Notes: generated by a model not told the origin, from the sequence alone. Shown: positions 27,346 to 36,978, counted from the first letter of the stretch. The stretch: DNA of 64,000 bases from Nostoc sp. KVJ3 (GCF_026127265.1 NZ_WWFG01000001.1:3461501-3525500); one strand, 5' to 3'. Numbers and translations: made by a program.

Positions 27346-27966
27346 CTAGATTTGCACACCTCCAGCTTCAAAAATCTGTTCGGCGGTTAAATTCAATTCT
27401 GGAAAAGTAGGCGAGACAATATGGGTATCGCCTTTAAATTGAGTAACTTGGTACTCACCATCAATTAATTGATAAATGGATATAGTAGGCAGTTTAGGAT
27501 TGCCAATAAACTTCCTAGCACCTATAGCCGCATAATCTATAATCCAATATTCGGGAATACCTATAGCTTCATAATCAGCTAATTTTTTGTAGTAATCATC
27601 TCGCCAATTATTACTAACAACTTCAATAATTAATGGAATAGATGTAGCTTGAGATACAGTTGATTCTTTTTTCCATAAAGGCTCATTCACTAAATTTGGT
27701 CGATTGATTATTAAGATGTCTGGTGAATAAGCTGATTCACCTTCAAATGGTTTAACTAATACAGTTTTTGGAATGAAGTAGGGAAGTTTTTGTTGCCCAA
27801 TTTCGATAGATATATTTAGCGCCAAAAAACCAACAACATCCTCATGATCTCCCACCGGTTGAGACATTTCAACAATCAGGCCATCATGTAATTCGTATCT
27901 TCCACCATCAGGTCGCCAAGCTGCAAAATCTTCAAAAGTTACTAATTTGTGTATGGCTTGAATCAT
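27346..27966 (-). CDS. Uma2 family (PD-(D/E)XK fold) protein
   Basis: 206 residues of the Uma2/DUF820 family, a very expanded cyanobacterial family with a restriction-endonuclease-like fold. Visible core: SPDILIINRP with the acidic residue, then IPLIIEVVSNNWRDDYYKKLADYEAIGIPEYWIID, which carries the E-x-V...D...K pattern. Biological role is undemonstrated. It sits between dndC and dndD on the same strand, 75 bp after dndC's end, inside what would otherwise be a dndCDE operon. Confidence 0.85.
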   Translation of the reverse strand: MIQAIHKLVTFEDFAAWRPDGGRYELHDGLIVEMSQPVGDHEDVVGFLALNISIEIGQQKLPYFIPKTVLVKPFEGESAYSPDILIINRPNLVNEPLWKKESTVSQATSIPLIIEVVSNNWRDDYYKKLADYEAIGIPEYWIIDYAAIGARKFIGNPKLPTISIYQLIDGEYQVTQFKGDTHIVSPTFPELNLTAEQIFEAGGVQI

Positions 27967-28040
27967 ATAACCTCGCTTGTTTTAAAATAATCAAACTTTG
28001 TCAAGCGTTCTTTAAGTAGTTTGTTGACTCCCGTCTTCTA

Positions 28041-29657
28041 TTATTCTAAAATTTCCTTTTTAAATTTCATACTTGCCCAAGTCACCTGTTGATCGCTTTC
28101 ACCTTCATCTACTTCATTGATTGATGCAACATCGCCCAAAGTCATCTGCTTGACTTTTGCAACATCACCTTGACTAACTGCTTCGCTTAATTCGCGTTTT
28201 AAACGAGCATTTTTAATCGCATCTTCTGGAGAACGGGAACTCGTATTAAAGCATTTTTCTAAAGTATCGTATATTCCCACGCGACGAGTCTTTTTGCGAT
28301 ACTGGCGTTCTGTGTCTAACAATTTCGCCATGAGTTCCAAGTGCATCGCGTCACCTTCACAAATTTCTTCTAATACTATCCATTCATCACGACCTAGTAA
28401 ACTATAGTCTGCACCAGGACGAGGGTCTTGAAATTCTTCGCCAGTCACTTCTTCATAAATCCGGGGTAAACTATCATCAAATTCGTGTCTTTCTTCTAGC
28501 CAAATGCGGCGAATTTCGCTCATTTCTTCTAGAGTAATTAGGGTGATGTCGCGCATATTTTCTGGCGCTGTTTGACGAATTTCTTTTTGGACTGTAAGCA
28601 GTTGTCTTAGCCAATCCTCTCGCGCTTCTTTAATAAACGGGCCAGGAATAGGTTCAATAGATATCCCCTCATCTAAGTTACGTTCATAAAGTTGGACACC
28701 ACCATTTCTACGTCGGAAATCTCTTTTATCACGGGTTTCTTCAGCGTCTAATTCTTTACGAAAATCAAGTAGAGGTTGCATCCATTCTTTCTCTTCGTCA
28801 TTTTGAATCATCGCCGCGAGTGATTTATCTTGACTAACTAGGGTACAAACCCAGCAACCAAAACGAGAGCTACCACAACTAGGGGTAGATGTATCGACAA
28901 CTAAAGGACATTCATTATCAGCAGAAGCACCTCTATACATACTGAATAAATCTTTATTGCTATACCCCCAAGGGTTTTCCCACTGCATGAGATAAATCCA
29001 GACTTCATCATTTTGCCAGTCTTCAATAGGGCTGTAAACCAAAGAATTTGGCAAATTCATATTAGGACTTAAATGATCGCGTACCCGTTGGGCTTCCAAT
29101 TTTTTCATTCGGCTAGCACGTTTTGTGCTTTCAGCTTTGCGAGTCCCCAACACAACGATCGCTTCTCCACTTGCTCGAATCACATCACGAATAAAGCGGT
29201 TAGAGGGATTAATTTTGAGGCGTTCTGTACACCAGCGAAATTTTCCTCTGGGTGCTGGATAACCTTTACCAATCAAACCTACCCAGAATGTTTCTTTAAA
29301 GTCTGGCTGTAGCAAATGGGGTTCAAATGGTAATCCTTGTGCTTGGGCTTCAGATTTCATCTGTTTTAGAGAACTGCGTACCCAAGCAGCAACGATAGGA
29401 TTCTCTACCAACGTGTCTGTAGTAATAACGTATATTGTTTTAGTTCGCTTTTCAGGTGGGAGTGCTGCGATCGCATTCCAGATCAGCTGTAAGGTAGCAG
29501 TACTATCTTTTCCGCCCGAATAGCCCACCACCCAAGGAATCTCATCTAAACAATACAATTCTTGAATTTCAGTGGTGAGAACTTGGATATAGTCCACTAA
29601 CTCTGCTACAGTACGTGTTTGCTGGTTTTTATTTTCTGCTTGTTGTGCTGTAGTCAT
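28041..29657 (-). CDS. dndC: Phosphorothioation sulfurtransferase DndC
   Basis: 538-residue PP-loop ATPase related to PAPS reductase. The P-loop SGGKDSTATLQLIWNA lies at about residues 48-63. Cysteines likely to hold the Fe-S cluster are in RWCTERLKI and in CGSSRFGCWVCTLV, plus the upstream Cys in ADNECPLV. DndC activates the DNA backbone and transfers sulfur from the cysteine desulfurase. It is first of the minus-strand genes and divergent from the DGQHR gene at 29839, with a 181-bp shared promoter region. Confidence 0.95.
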   Translation of the reverse strand: MTTAQQAENKNQQTRTVAELVDYIQVLTTEIQELYCLDEIPWVVGYSGGKDSTATLQLIWNAIAALPPEKRTKTIYVITTDTLVENPIVAAWVRSSLKQMKSEAQAQGLPFEPHLLQPDFKETFWVGLIGKGYPAPRGKFRWCTERLKINPSNRFIRDVIRASGEAIVVLGTRKAESTKRASRMKKLEAQRVRDHLSPNMNLPNSLVYSPIEDWQNDEVWIYLMQWENPWGYSNKDLFSMYRGASADNECPLVVDTSTPSCGSSRFGCWVCTLVSQDKSLAAMIQNDEEKEWMQPLLDFRKELDAEETRDKRDFRRRNGGVQLYERNLDEGISIEPIPGPFIKEAREDWLRQLLTVQKEIRQTAPENMRDITLITLEEMSEIRRIWLEERHEFDDSLPRIYEEVTGEEFQDPRPGADYSLLGRDEWIVLEEICEGDAMHLELMAKLLDTERQYRKKTRRVGIYDTLEKCFNTSSRSPEDAIKNARLKRELSEAVSQGDVAKVKQMTLGDVASINEVDEGESDQQVTWASMKFKKEILE

Positions 29658-29838
29658 TTCTCCTTCTCTCTGGAAACACTGGCTTAATATTCGGGCGAAT
29701 AGGGCGAATAGAATTCGCGGCTACACAGACAAAACCCCCCGACCTGGGTTGAAGAAAAGTTTTTAAAAACTTTACTACTAATATCCAATTTTTTGGATAA
29801 TTAAACGACATAATCCTATTCTGTTTTTAAAATTTAAC
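29658..29838. promoter_or_regulatory. Divergent dndC/dndB promoter region with two palindromes
   Basis: Contains a perfect 16-bp palindrome AAGTTTTTAAAAACTT (29757-29772) and an inverted repeat TATCCAA-N4-TTGGATA (29782-29799) close to the DGQHR gene start. A dispersed GGGCGAATA duplication lies nearer dndC. DndB proteins are known transcriptional repressors of dnd operons, so these symmetric sites are candidate operators; this is inference. Confidence 0.45.
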
Positions 29839-31437
29839 ATGAAAGATAGTGCATCTGACCCCACTGCTGACATCGCTAGAGAATACCTGGAACGGGAAGA
29901 CAAGGAAAAACAGGTACTAGCTTTACTCCTAGAGAAGTTTTTAGGGAGAAAAGATCAGATTCTCGTTCAAAAAACCGAGATGGGTGGTACTGAGGCTTAT
30001 GTTAGCTCTGTTACCTTGGAATGGTTTGCCGGTCGGGTTCACTTCGCCTCTGGCTTACCTCTGTTCCAAAAAAAGTATAATCCAGAGACAGAGAATATCG
30101 AGATTGACGCGGATAGTATTGATGAAATTCAGCAGCGTCCCCTTGATTGGTCACGTCAAGCACCGCTAGTTCAGTATTTAGCGGCTAGAGACAATCATAA
30201 GTTTCCGCCAGTGCTGGTAGTAATTAATCAACCGTGGGTGGATAATCCTAAAGCTGCTGAGTGGGATAGCGAAGGATGCGCCACAAAGTCTACTACTGAT
30301 TTCATCCCCCTAGATAAAGACGCTAAAGTAGGTCTGCTAAATATTTCTGAGGATGATGTAACTATTTATGCACTAGATGGTCAACACCGATTAATGGGCG
30401 TACAGGGGTTGATGGAGTTAATCAAAACTCGGAAACTCCAGCGCTATAAAAAAGATAAAGGTGCTGATGACAGTTTTATTACAGTCAATGATTTGATAGA
30501 AAAGTACCAAGTAGACCTTGCTTACTTGCAAAATTTACCCAAAGAAAAAATTGGTATTGAGTTTATCTGCGCGGTAGCGGCTGGGGAAACTCGCACCCAG
30601 GCGAGGCGGAGAGTAAGATCGATTTTTGTTCATGTTAACCTGATGGCTGCACCCTTGACTAAAGGGCAACTAACACAGTTGAATGAAGATGATGGTTTTG
30701 CGATCGTTGCTAGAAAAATTGCAGTTACACATCCACTATTAGAACAACGACAAGATCGCAATCCTCGTGTTAATTGGAATAGTGCAACAGTAGCCTCCAA
30801 TTCTACAGTTTTGACGACTTTACAAGCTCTACAAGATATGTCTGAGCGCTATTTGGGTCAAAAGTTCCCCCACTGGAAACCCTTAGAGAAAGGTCTAATT
30901 CCCATGCGTCCAGAGGATGAAGAACTTGAGCAGGGAATTGAGGAATTTAAAAATCTATTTGATTCTTTGGCTAGTCTTTCCAGCTATAAGATTTTAGAAC
31001 ACGAGGATACACCAGCTTTACGGCGCTTCAGCTTTGAGAAAGATGGAGGTGAAGGAAATATGCTTTTCCGTCCGGTTGCTCAAGTTGCATTAGCGCAAGC
31101 TTTGGGAATTTTGGTTTTTAAAAAAGGTTTTTCTCTGGCGGATATTTTTAAGAAACTGCGGAAGTTTGACCAGCAAGGTGGTTTTAGTGGTATGGAGTAT
31201 CCCCAATCTCTCTGGTATGGGATTTTGTATGACCCAAATAAAAAGCGGGTGCAGGTTGCTGGACGAGATTTGGCCGCGAAGTTATTGGTTTATATCCTGG
31301 GTGGAATTCAGGAACAGATGGAACGCGCTGAACTTCGTAAGGCTTTGGCGGATGCTAGAACTGTGGAAGATAAAACTATAGGTTTTGATGGCAAGTTTGT
31401 TGAACCGAAAGCGGTAGGACTTCCACCTGTTTTATAA
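29839..31437 (+). CDS. DGQHR-domain protein, DndB family (copy 1)
   Basis: 532 residues with the family-defining DGQHR motif (IYALDGQHRLMGVQGLMEL, about residues 179-197), NQPWVDNP upstream and VHVNLMAAPLTKGQLTQLNEDD downstream, which is the usual conserved block. DndB represses dnd transcription in studied bacteria and is not needed for sulfur modification itself. It is larger than the second copy, with an added C-terminal helical region. It is divergent from dndC and followed by the second DGQHR gene after 95 bp on the same strand. Confidence 0.85.
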   Translation: MKDSASDPTADIAREYLEREDKEKQVLALLLEKFLGRKDQILVQKTEMGGTEAYVSSVTLEWFAGRVHFASGLPLFQKKYNPETENIEIDADSIDEIQQRPLDWSRQAPLVQYLAARDNHKFPPVLVVINQPWVDNPKAAEWDSEGCATKSTTDFIPLDKDAKVGLLNISEDDVTIYALDGQHRLMGVQGLMELIKTRKLQRYKKDKGADDSFITVNDLIEKYQVDLAYLQNLPKEKIGIEFICAVAAGETRTQARRRVRSIFVHVNLMAAPLTKGQLTQLNEDDGFAIVARKIAVTHPLLEQRQDRNPRVNWNSATVASNSTVLTTLQALQDMSERYLGQKFPHWKPLEKGLIPMRPEDEELEQGIEEFKNLFDSLASLSSYKILEHEDTPALRRFSFEKDGGEGNMLFRPVAQVALAQALGILVFKKGFSLADIFKKLRKFDQQGGFSGMEYPQSLWYGILYDPNKKRVQVAGRDLAAKLLVYILGGIQEQMERAELRKALADARTVEDKTIGFDGKFVEPKAVGLPPVL

Positions 31438-31532
31438 TTGACACAGTTTTCAATACTTTTTATTGTGGTTATTACGGTGGCTTAAGTATAATAAGAGCAT
31501 ATAGTGTAATCTGCCACTTTACAGGTATTTGT

Positions 31533-32738
31533 ATGACTCAAACAAACCAGGATAGTAACAATAGTGTTTCGCCAGAGATCAAAGCTAAGTTTAGTACCTT
31601 GGTTGCGCCGTTCTTTGAAGAACATTATCGAGATTCCTGCTATCCAGGGCTGATTTTCCGCCAGGGAAAGCGGAAAATGCTACAAATCAATATACCGGCT
31701 AAGGACTTTCCAGCACTTTTAGTAGCAAAACCTGCTAAGGACGATGATCCTGAATTAGGTAAACAACGCCCAGAAGTCCCCGGTCATGCAGAGGAGATCA
31801 AAAATTATATTATCGAACAAGCCCGAAAAGGAAAACCCTGGATTCTGGGGACGCTGACAGCAAATGTACCCGTAGATAAAATAACAATTCTCGAATTGGG
31901 CAGAGGTATTTGTATCGTTGTAATTCCTCGTGATGTAAAATTAGAGATTACAGATGGACAACATCGTAAGACTGCTATTCAAAAGTTAATTGAAAGTGAC
32001 GAAAGTTCCTTAATTAGTGATAACGATTTTCCCATTACGCTGGTATTAGAAGACGATATTGACCAGTGTAGAAAAGATTTTGGAGATATGGCTCAAACTA
32101 AACCGCTAGGTAAAGCGTTGCTATTATCATTTGGTGAAGTTGAAGGTCGTGTTGGTATTACTAAAAAATTGGTAAAACAAGTCAAAATTTTTTATGATAA
32201 AACAGATAAAATTCAAGATTCTCCACGTATTCAAAAGAAATTTATTTACACAAATAACTACATAACAAGGGCTGTGAGTTGTGCCTTTACAAAGAATCCT
32301 GATTCTGAACTTCAAGACTATGATGTGGAGAGTTCATCTAATGCTCTAGCTAATTGTCTTAATAAGTTTTTCTTTGAATGCAGTAACACAAGAGATATTT
32401 CTGAGAAAAAGGTAGCTGATTTGACTATTTCAGAACTAAGAAAATTTAAAGATGAATGTATACTGGGAGTGAGTGCTGGTCTGGAAGTTTTGGGTCGATT
32501 GCTATACTTCACTTACGACAAAGACAGCAATTATTTTGATGACGTAAAAGTTTCTCAACTTGCACAGATAGATTGGACAAGAAGTAATCCAATTTGGCAA
32601 GATAATTTAATTAGGATAGATCCTAATCCTAAAAATCCTGATAAGCGTTATAAACTATACACTAATGCCAATGCAGTAAGTGGTGCAGTCAAGACACTCA
32701 AAGATAAACTAGGATGGATGGAAAACCCTTCCTATTGA
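31533..32738 (+). CDS. DGQHR-domain protein, DndB family (copy 2)
   Basis: 401 residues. The DGQHR motif is clear (LEITDGQHRKTAIQKLIES, about residues 138-156), with the downstream conserved FGDMAQTKPLGKALLLSF. It matches DndB-sized proteins and differs strongly from the 532-residue neighbour, so the two are old paralogues instead of a recent duplication. Same strand as copy 1, and its 3' end converges on the Dnd-associated protein 4 gene, 12 bp away. Confidence 0.85.
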   Translation: MTQTNQDSNNSVSPEIKAKFSTLVAPFFEEHYRDSCYPGLIFRQGKRKMLQINIPAKDFPALLVAKPAKDDDPELGKQRPEVPGHAEEIKNYIIEQARKGKPWILGTLTANVPVDKITILELGRGICIVVIPRDVKLEITDGQHRKTAIQKLIESDESSLISDNDFPITLVLEDDIDQCRKDFGDMAQTKPLGKALLLSFGEVEGRVGITKKLVKQVKIFYDKTDKIQDSPRIQKKFIYTNNYITRAVSCAFTKNPDSELQDYDVESSSNALANCLNKFFFECSNTRDISEKKVADLTISELRKFKDECILGVSAGLEVLGRLLYFTYDKDSNYFDDVKVSQLAQIDWTRSNPIWQDNLIRIDPNPKNPDKRYKLYTNANAVSGAVKTLKDKLGWMENPSY

Positions 32739-32750
32739 AGATACCCTAAT

Positions 32751-33224
32751 TCAAGAGAGGAATTTAGTAAGATCAAATTCCTCGTCTTGTTGCTCTATAT
32801 TCGTTCGCTCATAATTGAGAAATAATAAAATTCGCTCTGCATAATCTACTGACCCACGCAACTCATTTTGCAATATTTCCAGTCCACCGTTAGCGTACTC
32901 TTCAAATATATGATTGCGTTCTCTTTCATATTCTTCTTCATTAATAGATAGTGCTTTTATATCTTTAGTTTCATTAATTGCTAATAATTTTATTAAAATA
33001 TCATTTCCCATTGAAGCAAAATACTCTATCCTGATTGGCGATGGTTCCCTTTTAGAAATCTCTCCCAAAGCCACCCGTTTTTTATGCTTTGCACCCAAAG
33101 CTGCTGCGAACACAATCACATCAGCAAAAGTATTAAAAGGCCCTGTTCCACCATCTGAAGATGTTAAACCTTTCACCAACTCAGCCTTATCTTTAGCAAC
33201 CCTGATTCTGCCAGTTTCAGCCAT
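32751..33224 (-). CDS. Dnd system-associated protein 4
   Basis: 157 residues. The N-terminus RIRVAKDKAELVKGLTSSDGGTGPFNTFADVIVFAAALGAK matches the family recognised by its genomic link to phosphorothioation systems (TIGR04062 type). The rest is charged and helical. No catalytic motif is visible and the molecular role is unknown. It lies convergent to the second DGQHR gene and upstream of two Uma2 genes on the same strand. Confidence 0.82.
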   Translation of the reverse strand: MAETGRIRVAKDKAELVKGLTSSDGGTGPFNTFADVIVFAAALGAKHKKRVALGEISKREPSPIRIEYFASMGNDILIKLLAINETKDIKALSINEEEYERERNHIFEEYANGGLEILQNELRGSVDYAERILLFLNYERTNIEQQDEEFDLTKFLS

Positions 33225-33324
33225 TGTTTTAATATATACTGTGTTGCTATTTTAACCGAAAGTCAAAAGCGATGCTACGGCTGGCTAGGCTATGCAGATT
33301 TTTATACTAGTATGTGGGCGATCG

Positions 33325-33876
33325 CTAAACAAACAAATTATCCAATAACATAATCCATCCTGGTACTCCCGGTTCAGCTTCAGCCACCTCACCACGGCGA
33401 TAAACTTGGGGTTCTTCAGGATTACTAGCACGATATACTCTAATAACTTCCTCTTTAAGTACATCTACATCCCAAACTACCAACGTACCAGTCGCAAAAT
33501 AATCACGGCGTTTACTAGCCATATCTTTCTCAGCTTTATCACCGTAATCATTTTCGCTTCTTACCTCAGCAGCAAATATAGGCGCACCATTGAAGAATCG
33601 CCCACCTGTAGGTTTGCCAGTATAAAATGCAGCATCAGGACTTAAAGAACGACGATTAGGGAGATCGACAACAAAACCGACATTATCAGGTAAAGCGTAA
33701 CCACTTTTTGTTAGACGTTCATAATCCCGTAGACTTGCATAAATTTCACCACCTGCACGTCCTGGTAAAAATCCAGTTGGAGACATCAGCACCAATTTCC
33801 CATTGACAATCTCTGCTTTACAATTGTCAGGTAAATGGTATAAATCTTCAATAGTTGCCTCAGTTTTAATACTCAT
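33325..33876 (-). CDS. Uma2 family (PD-(D/E)XK fold) protein
   Basis: 183 residues. Typical core: LSPDAAFYTGKPTGGRFFNGAPIFAAEVRSENDYGDKAEKDMASKRRDYFATGTLVVWDVD, given here only by its key acidic and lysine positions (SPD, AEVRS, K-R-DYF). The N-terminus TIEDLYHLPDNCKAEIVNGKLV is also characteristic. It differs from the other two Uma2 proteins in the island and belongs to the subgroup with the AEVRSE motif. Function unproven; it may be a nuclease. Confidence 0.83.
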   Translation of the reverse strand: MSIKTEATIEDLYHLPDNCKAEIVNGKLVLMSPTGFLPGRAGGEIYASLRDYERLTKSGYALPDNVGFVVDLPNRRSLSPDAAFYTGKPTGGRFFNGAPIFAAEVRSENDYGDKAEKDMASKRRDYFATGTLVVWDVDVLKEEVIRVYRASNPEEPQVYRRGEVAEAEPGVPGWIMLLDNLFV

Positions 33877-33970
33877 AAAACATCTTCTAATTAGTTAGCA
33901 ATAATCTGAATTTAACAATCTTCTCTTCCCTCTGCGTTCTCTGCGCCTTGGCGGTTCGTTTCTCCAAAAC

Positions 33971-34507
33971 TTATATTGCAACATCCTCATAAACCAAAGA
34001 AATAGGAAAGCGAAAATCAACACTAGTTAAATTAACCTCATCCCCTTCTTCATAAGGATGTAATTCCCAAATTCCTTTATCATTTATACGAAAGCAATCT
34101 AAACTGATTTTTTCAGTATCAATGAGGACATATTCTTGTAAAGTTTCGATACGGCGGTACTGAATAAATTTACGACCTCTGTAGTAAGCTTCCGTACTAG
34201 GGGAAAGAACTTCAACAATTAAACAAGGATACTGAATAAATTTAATAGCTTGTCTATCTCTTTCATCACAACTAACCACAACATCCGGGTAGTGAAACGG
34301 CCCGTTCCCTGTTACTCCTACTTTTACATCTGCCATAAAAGCCCGACAAAAACCTCCCCGGAGATGATTTTTCAACGCCGAAGCTAAGTTTAAGGCAATA
34401 CTATTATGGGGAATTGTATCCCCAGTCATAGCAAAGACTTCACCATTGATATATTCGTATTTAATATCTTGGTGTTCTTCCCATTCCAAGTATTCCTGGG
34501 GAGTCAT
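33971..34507 (-). CDS. Uma2 family (PD-(D/E)XK fold) protein
   Basis: 178 residues starting MTPQEYLEWEEHQDIKYEYINGEVFAM, the commonest Uma2 N-terminus. Core motifs: YPDVVVSCDERD, CLIVEVLSPSTEAYYRGRKF, YRRIETLQEYVLID. The usual D in the position after STE is replaced (TEAYYRGRKF), so active-site integrity should be checked by alignment. It lies 38 bp downstream of the DndD-like ATPase gene on the same strand and could be co-transcribed. Confidence 0.84.
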   Translation of the reverse strand: MTPQEYLEWEEHQDIKYEYINGEVFAMTGDTIPHNSIALNLASALKNHLRGGFCRAFMADVKVGVTGNGPFHYPDVVVSCDERDRQAIKFIQYPCLIVEVLSPSTEAYYRGRKFIQYRRIETLQEYVLIDTEKISLDCFRINDKGIWELHPYEEGDEVNLTSVDFRFPISLVYEDVAI

Positions 34508-34545
34508 ATACTTTCCGTCTGGACTCGCAACAATAAATTTATCCT

Positions 34546-36618
34546 TTAAATATTACGTTCAATCGCGATAATTTCAGTATACTCAAACTCATTCGGACTT
34601 TGTTTCACCAAAGGATATCTTTCCCCACCCAACTCAATATAATCCTGCTCGCAATCCGGCTTAGAAGAATAATACGTAAGCACATATTCTCTACCAATTC
34701 TGTTTGTCATTTCTGCTTCAACTTCACCCCGCCACTGAGTCTTAGTAACTAAAACTATCAACTGATTCGCTAATTGGGGAATTGTCTTCGCAATATGTCG
34801 CCGCGAATTCTCATCCAAACTACCAAAGGGTGAATCCATGACAATTGGGAAAGTGCTACTATCGGGAATCATCATCATTTTTCGCTTCTCACTCCATTCC
34901 CGTACTTTGTCAATAATGCTGGCGATAAAGGATAAACTGAGAATTTGATTCTCACCAGTGGATGCTGCAACTGGTGCTTCTATCCCTGTGGTATTTTCTA
35001 CTAATGTTAGTTCATATTTTTCACTAATTTTAGGAAGATATGGAGTTACAGAAATCTCCATAAATATCTCTTGCACTCGCTTTTCTAGTTGCATGCGAAA
35101 TTGTTGTTCTTGACGATTTCTAACTTCCGTTAACCGTTCAATTGCATCTTGAGTAGCGTTAATTCGTCGCTGTGCTAGAGTTTGCTTGTCTTCATTCAGC
35201 TTTTGCTTGGCAATTTGTTTATTTAAACCTTCAATCTCAGTTGTGAGTTGAGCAATTTGCTGCTGATTCGCACCCTGTTCTCGATTTAATTCATCAATTT
35301 TACTTTCAATTTCATCTAAGCGTTTTTGCAAACTACTAATTTCTTCATTAGCATCTTTTCGCAACCGTTCTTGAATATTGTCTAAATCGCCTTCAATTTG
35401 AGATATGCTTTGCCTTAACTGATTAATCCTAGTTTGTTCTCTATCAACTTCTTCCCAAAAACCTATGGCTTGCTTATCAATTTCATCTACTTGAGCTATC
35501 ATCCGAATTGCAGTTTCTTCTACCGCCGAGGAACCTGCTTTATTTAGCCAAGTACTGACATGAGTGTGAGAATGATTACCCGCCTGTAATTCTGCGCCAC
35601 AAATACAGCGCTGAGAATTGAGTAAATCATTCACAAATTCCCGCGAAATTCCTGATGTTAGCTCGCCTCGCGCCTTCAAATCATTGATAATTCCTCGAAA
35701 CTGCGATGTAGTTTCTGAGAGTAAAACGGTATAACCCCGTGCAGAAATAACTTTTTTCAGCGCTTCCTTGGTTTTTTTATATTCTTCTTGATTTGCTGCT
35801 TTCTGTGATTCTAAATCCTGCCATCTTTCTTGCAATTCTTTAGCAGCACTCAATTCTCGTAAACGGTTACTTGTCTCTTTTTTAAAAGTCTGTTGATATT
35901 CTAACTCTTCTTTAATTTCAGTTTGCCGTTTGGTAATGCGTTCGCGCTCTCGTTCTATCTTTTCTTGCTGTCGTAATAGCTGTTTAATTTCAGAATCACC
36001 AATCGCTTTTAACTCATTTTCTAGAGTTTTTTTAGCATCTCCCAAATGTCTGATAGAACGGTTGATTACCTCTACACCCAAGAAAATTTTTGTAGCTTCA
36101 GCAATTTCAGCTTTTTTATCAGAACGGACTATTTCTTCAATTCGTTCGCCGTCAAAGAAAAAATATTGATGTAAAGTAGCGGGTAAAATTTGATTAATTA
36201 TATCGTCTGATTGCTGGGTTGGTATATTCCATTTGCCATCATCGCCACCAACCCACATGGTTAATTGAGTTTTACCAGCGTCAAAGTCATTTTCGTTTTT
36301 ATAACCTCGACAGGCGCGTTTAACTCGATAGCGCTTACCTTCATGTTCCCAGCCAATCTCTACCCAACATTCTACAACTTGACCTTTTTGAGCCTCTGCG
36401 ATCGCACGCTTATTCACTAACTGTTCTATCGATGCAAATGCTGCACTAAATTTTTCATATAATACCCAAGTAAAGGCATTTAGTAAACTAGTTTTTCCAG
36501 AGCCATTATTGCCATGAATAATCGTTGTGTTCTGAACATCTCCAGCAGCGAGGAGCATCTCTGGTGTCGTACCATAAAAGGAGCGAAAGTTGCATAGCTT
36601 AATTGAAGTCAGCTTCAT
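34546..36618 (-). CDS. Second DndD-like SMC/Rad50-type ATPase
   Basis: 690 residues. Walker A IIHGNNGSGKTSLLNAF is at about 33-49, and the ABC signature STGENQILSLSFIASI and Walker B FPIVMDSPFGSLDENSRR are in the C-terminal part. Between are two long coiled-coil arms around a zinc-hook-like CICGAEL (about residues 340-346), a feature not seen in the other DndD here. The phrase HQYFFFDGERIEEIVRSDKKAEI recalls DndD. It may be a restriction or sensing ATPase of the island instead of a modification subunit. Its ATG overlaps the stop of a 57-residue gene (ATGA), so the two are coupled. Confidence 0.85.
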   Translation of the reverse strand: MKLTSIKLCNFRSFYGTTPEMLLAAGDVQNTTIIHGNNGSGKTSLLNAFTWVLYEKFSAAFASIEQLVNKRAIAEAQKGQVVECWVEIGWEHEGKRYRVKRACRGYKNENDFDAGKTQLTMWVGGDDGKWNIPTQQSDDIINQILPATLHQYFFFDGERIEEIVRSDKKAEIAEATKIFLGVEVINRSIRHLGDAKKTLENELKAIGDSEIKQLLRQQEKIERERERITKRQTEIKEELEYQQTFKKETSNRLRELSAAKELQERWQDLESQKAANQEEYKKTKEALKKVISARGYTVLLSETTSQFRGIINDLKARGELTSGISREFVNDLLNSQRCICGAELQAGNHSHTHVSTWLNKAGSSAVEETAIRMIAQVDEIDKQAIGFWEEVDREQTRINQLRQSISQIEGDLDNIQERLRKDANEEISSLQKRLDEIESKIDELNREQGANQQQIAQLTTEIEGLNKQIAKQKLNEDKQTLAQRRINATQDAIERLTEVRNRQEQQFRMQLEKRVQEIFMEISVTPYLPKISEKYELTLVENTTGIEAPVAASTGENQILSLSFIASIIDKVREWSEKRKMMMIPDSSTFPIVMDSPFGSLDENSRRHIAKTIPQLANQLIVLVTKTQWRGEVEAEMTNRIGREYVLTYYSSKPDCEQDYIELGGERYPLVKQSPNEFEYTEIIAIERNI

Positions 36619-36788
36619 CGCACCTCTTCCTTAATAATGTCCAAAATATTATCATTTATATGGCTGTTAATCTTTTTATCTAGCCTGCCTTTTTCTAGCT
36701 TCCATACGCGCTCAATAATTTGCCGTACTTCTGGCGGTGCGCTAGTTATTGGCTCCTGCACATCGTCGATATTCGCCTCTTGTGACAT
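36615..36788 (-). CDS. 57-residue protein coupled to the DndD-like ATPase
   Basis: Short gene below usual ORF size limits. Its product starts MSQEANIDDVQEPITSAP, continues PEVRQIIERVWKLEKGRLDK and ends DIIKEEVR. Its TGA overlaps the ATPase ATG by 4 bp (ATGA), a strong sign of translational coupling and of a stoichiometric partner. The C-terminal two-thirds is predicted helical and highly charged. I do not recognise the family. The coupling, the intact frame and the acidic N-terminus support a real gene; whether it binds the ATPase is inference. Confidence 0.68.
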   Translation of the reverse strand: MSQEANIDDVQEPITSAPPEVRQIIERVWKLEKGRLDKKINSHINDNILDIIKEEVR

Positions 36789-36978
36789 CTTGGGTATTGG
36801 AAATATAGTTTTTCTATATTTTAACTTTCTCTACTGCTGTATTTACCTCCGTAAAGCCACTGTTAGCATTATCTTTAATTTTGCCAAAACTATTTTTTCA
36901 AATTTATAATTTTATTTGAAAAAATACTTTATTATTGAATTGTTTTCTGGTATTATTAATATTAACAATCTAGATTAT

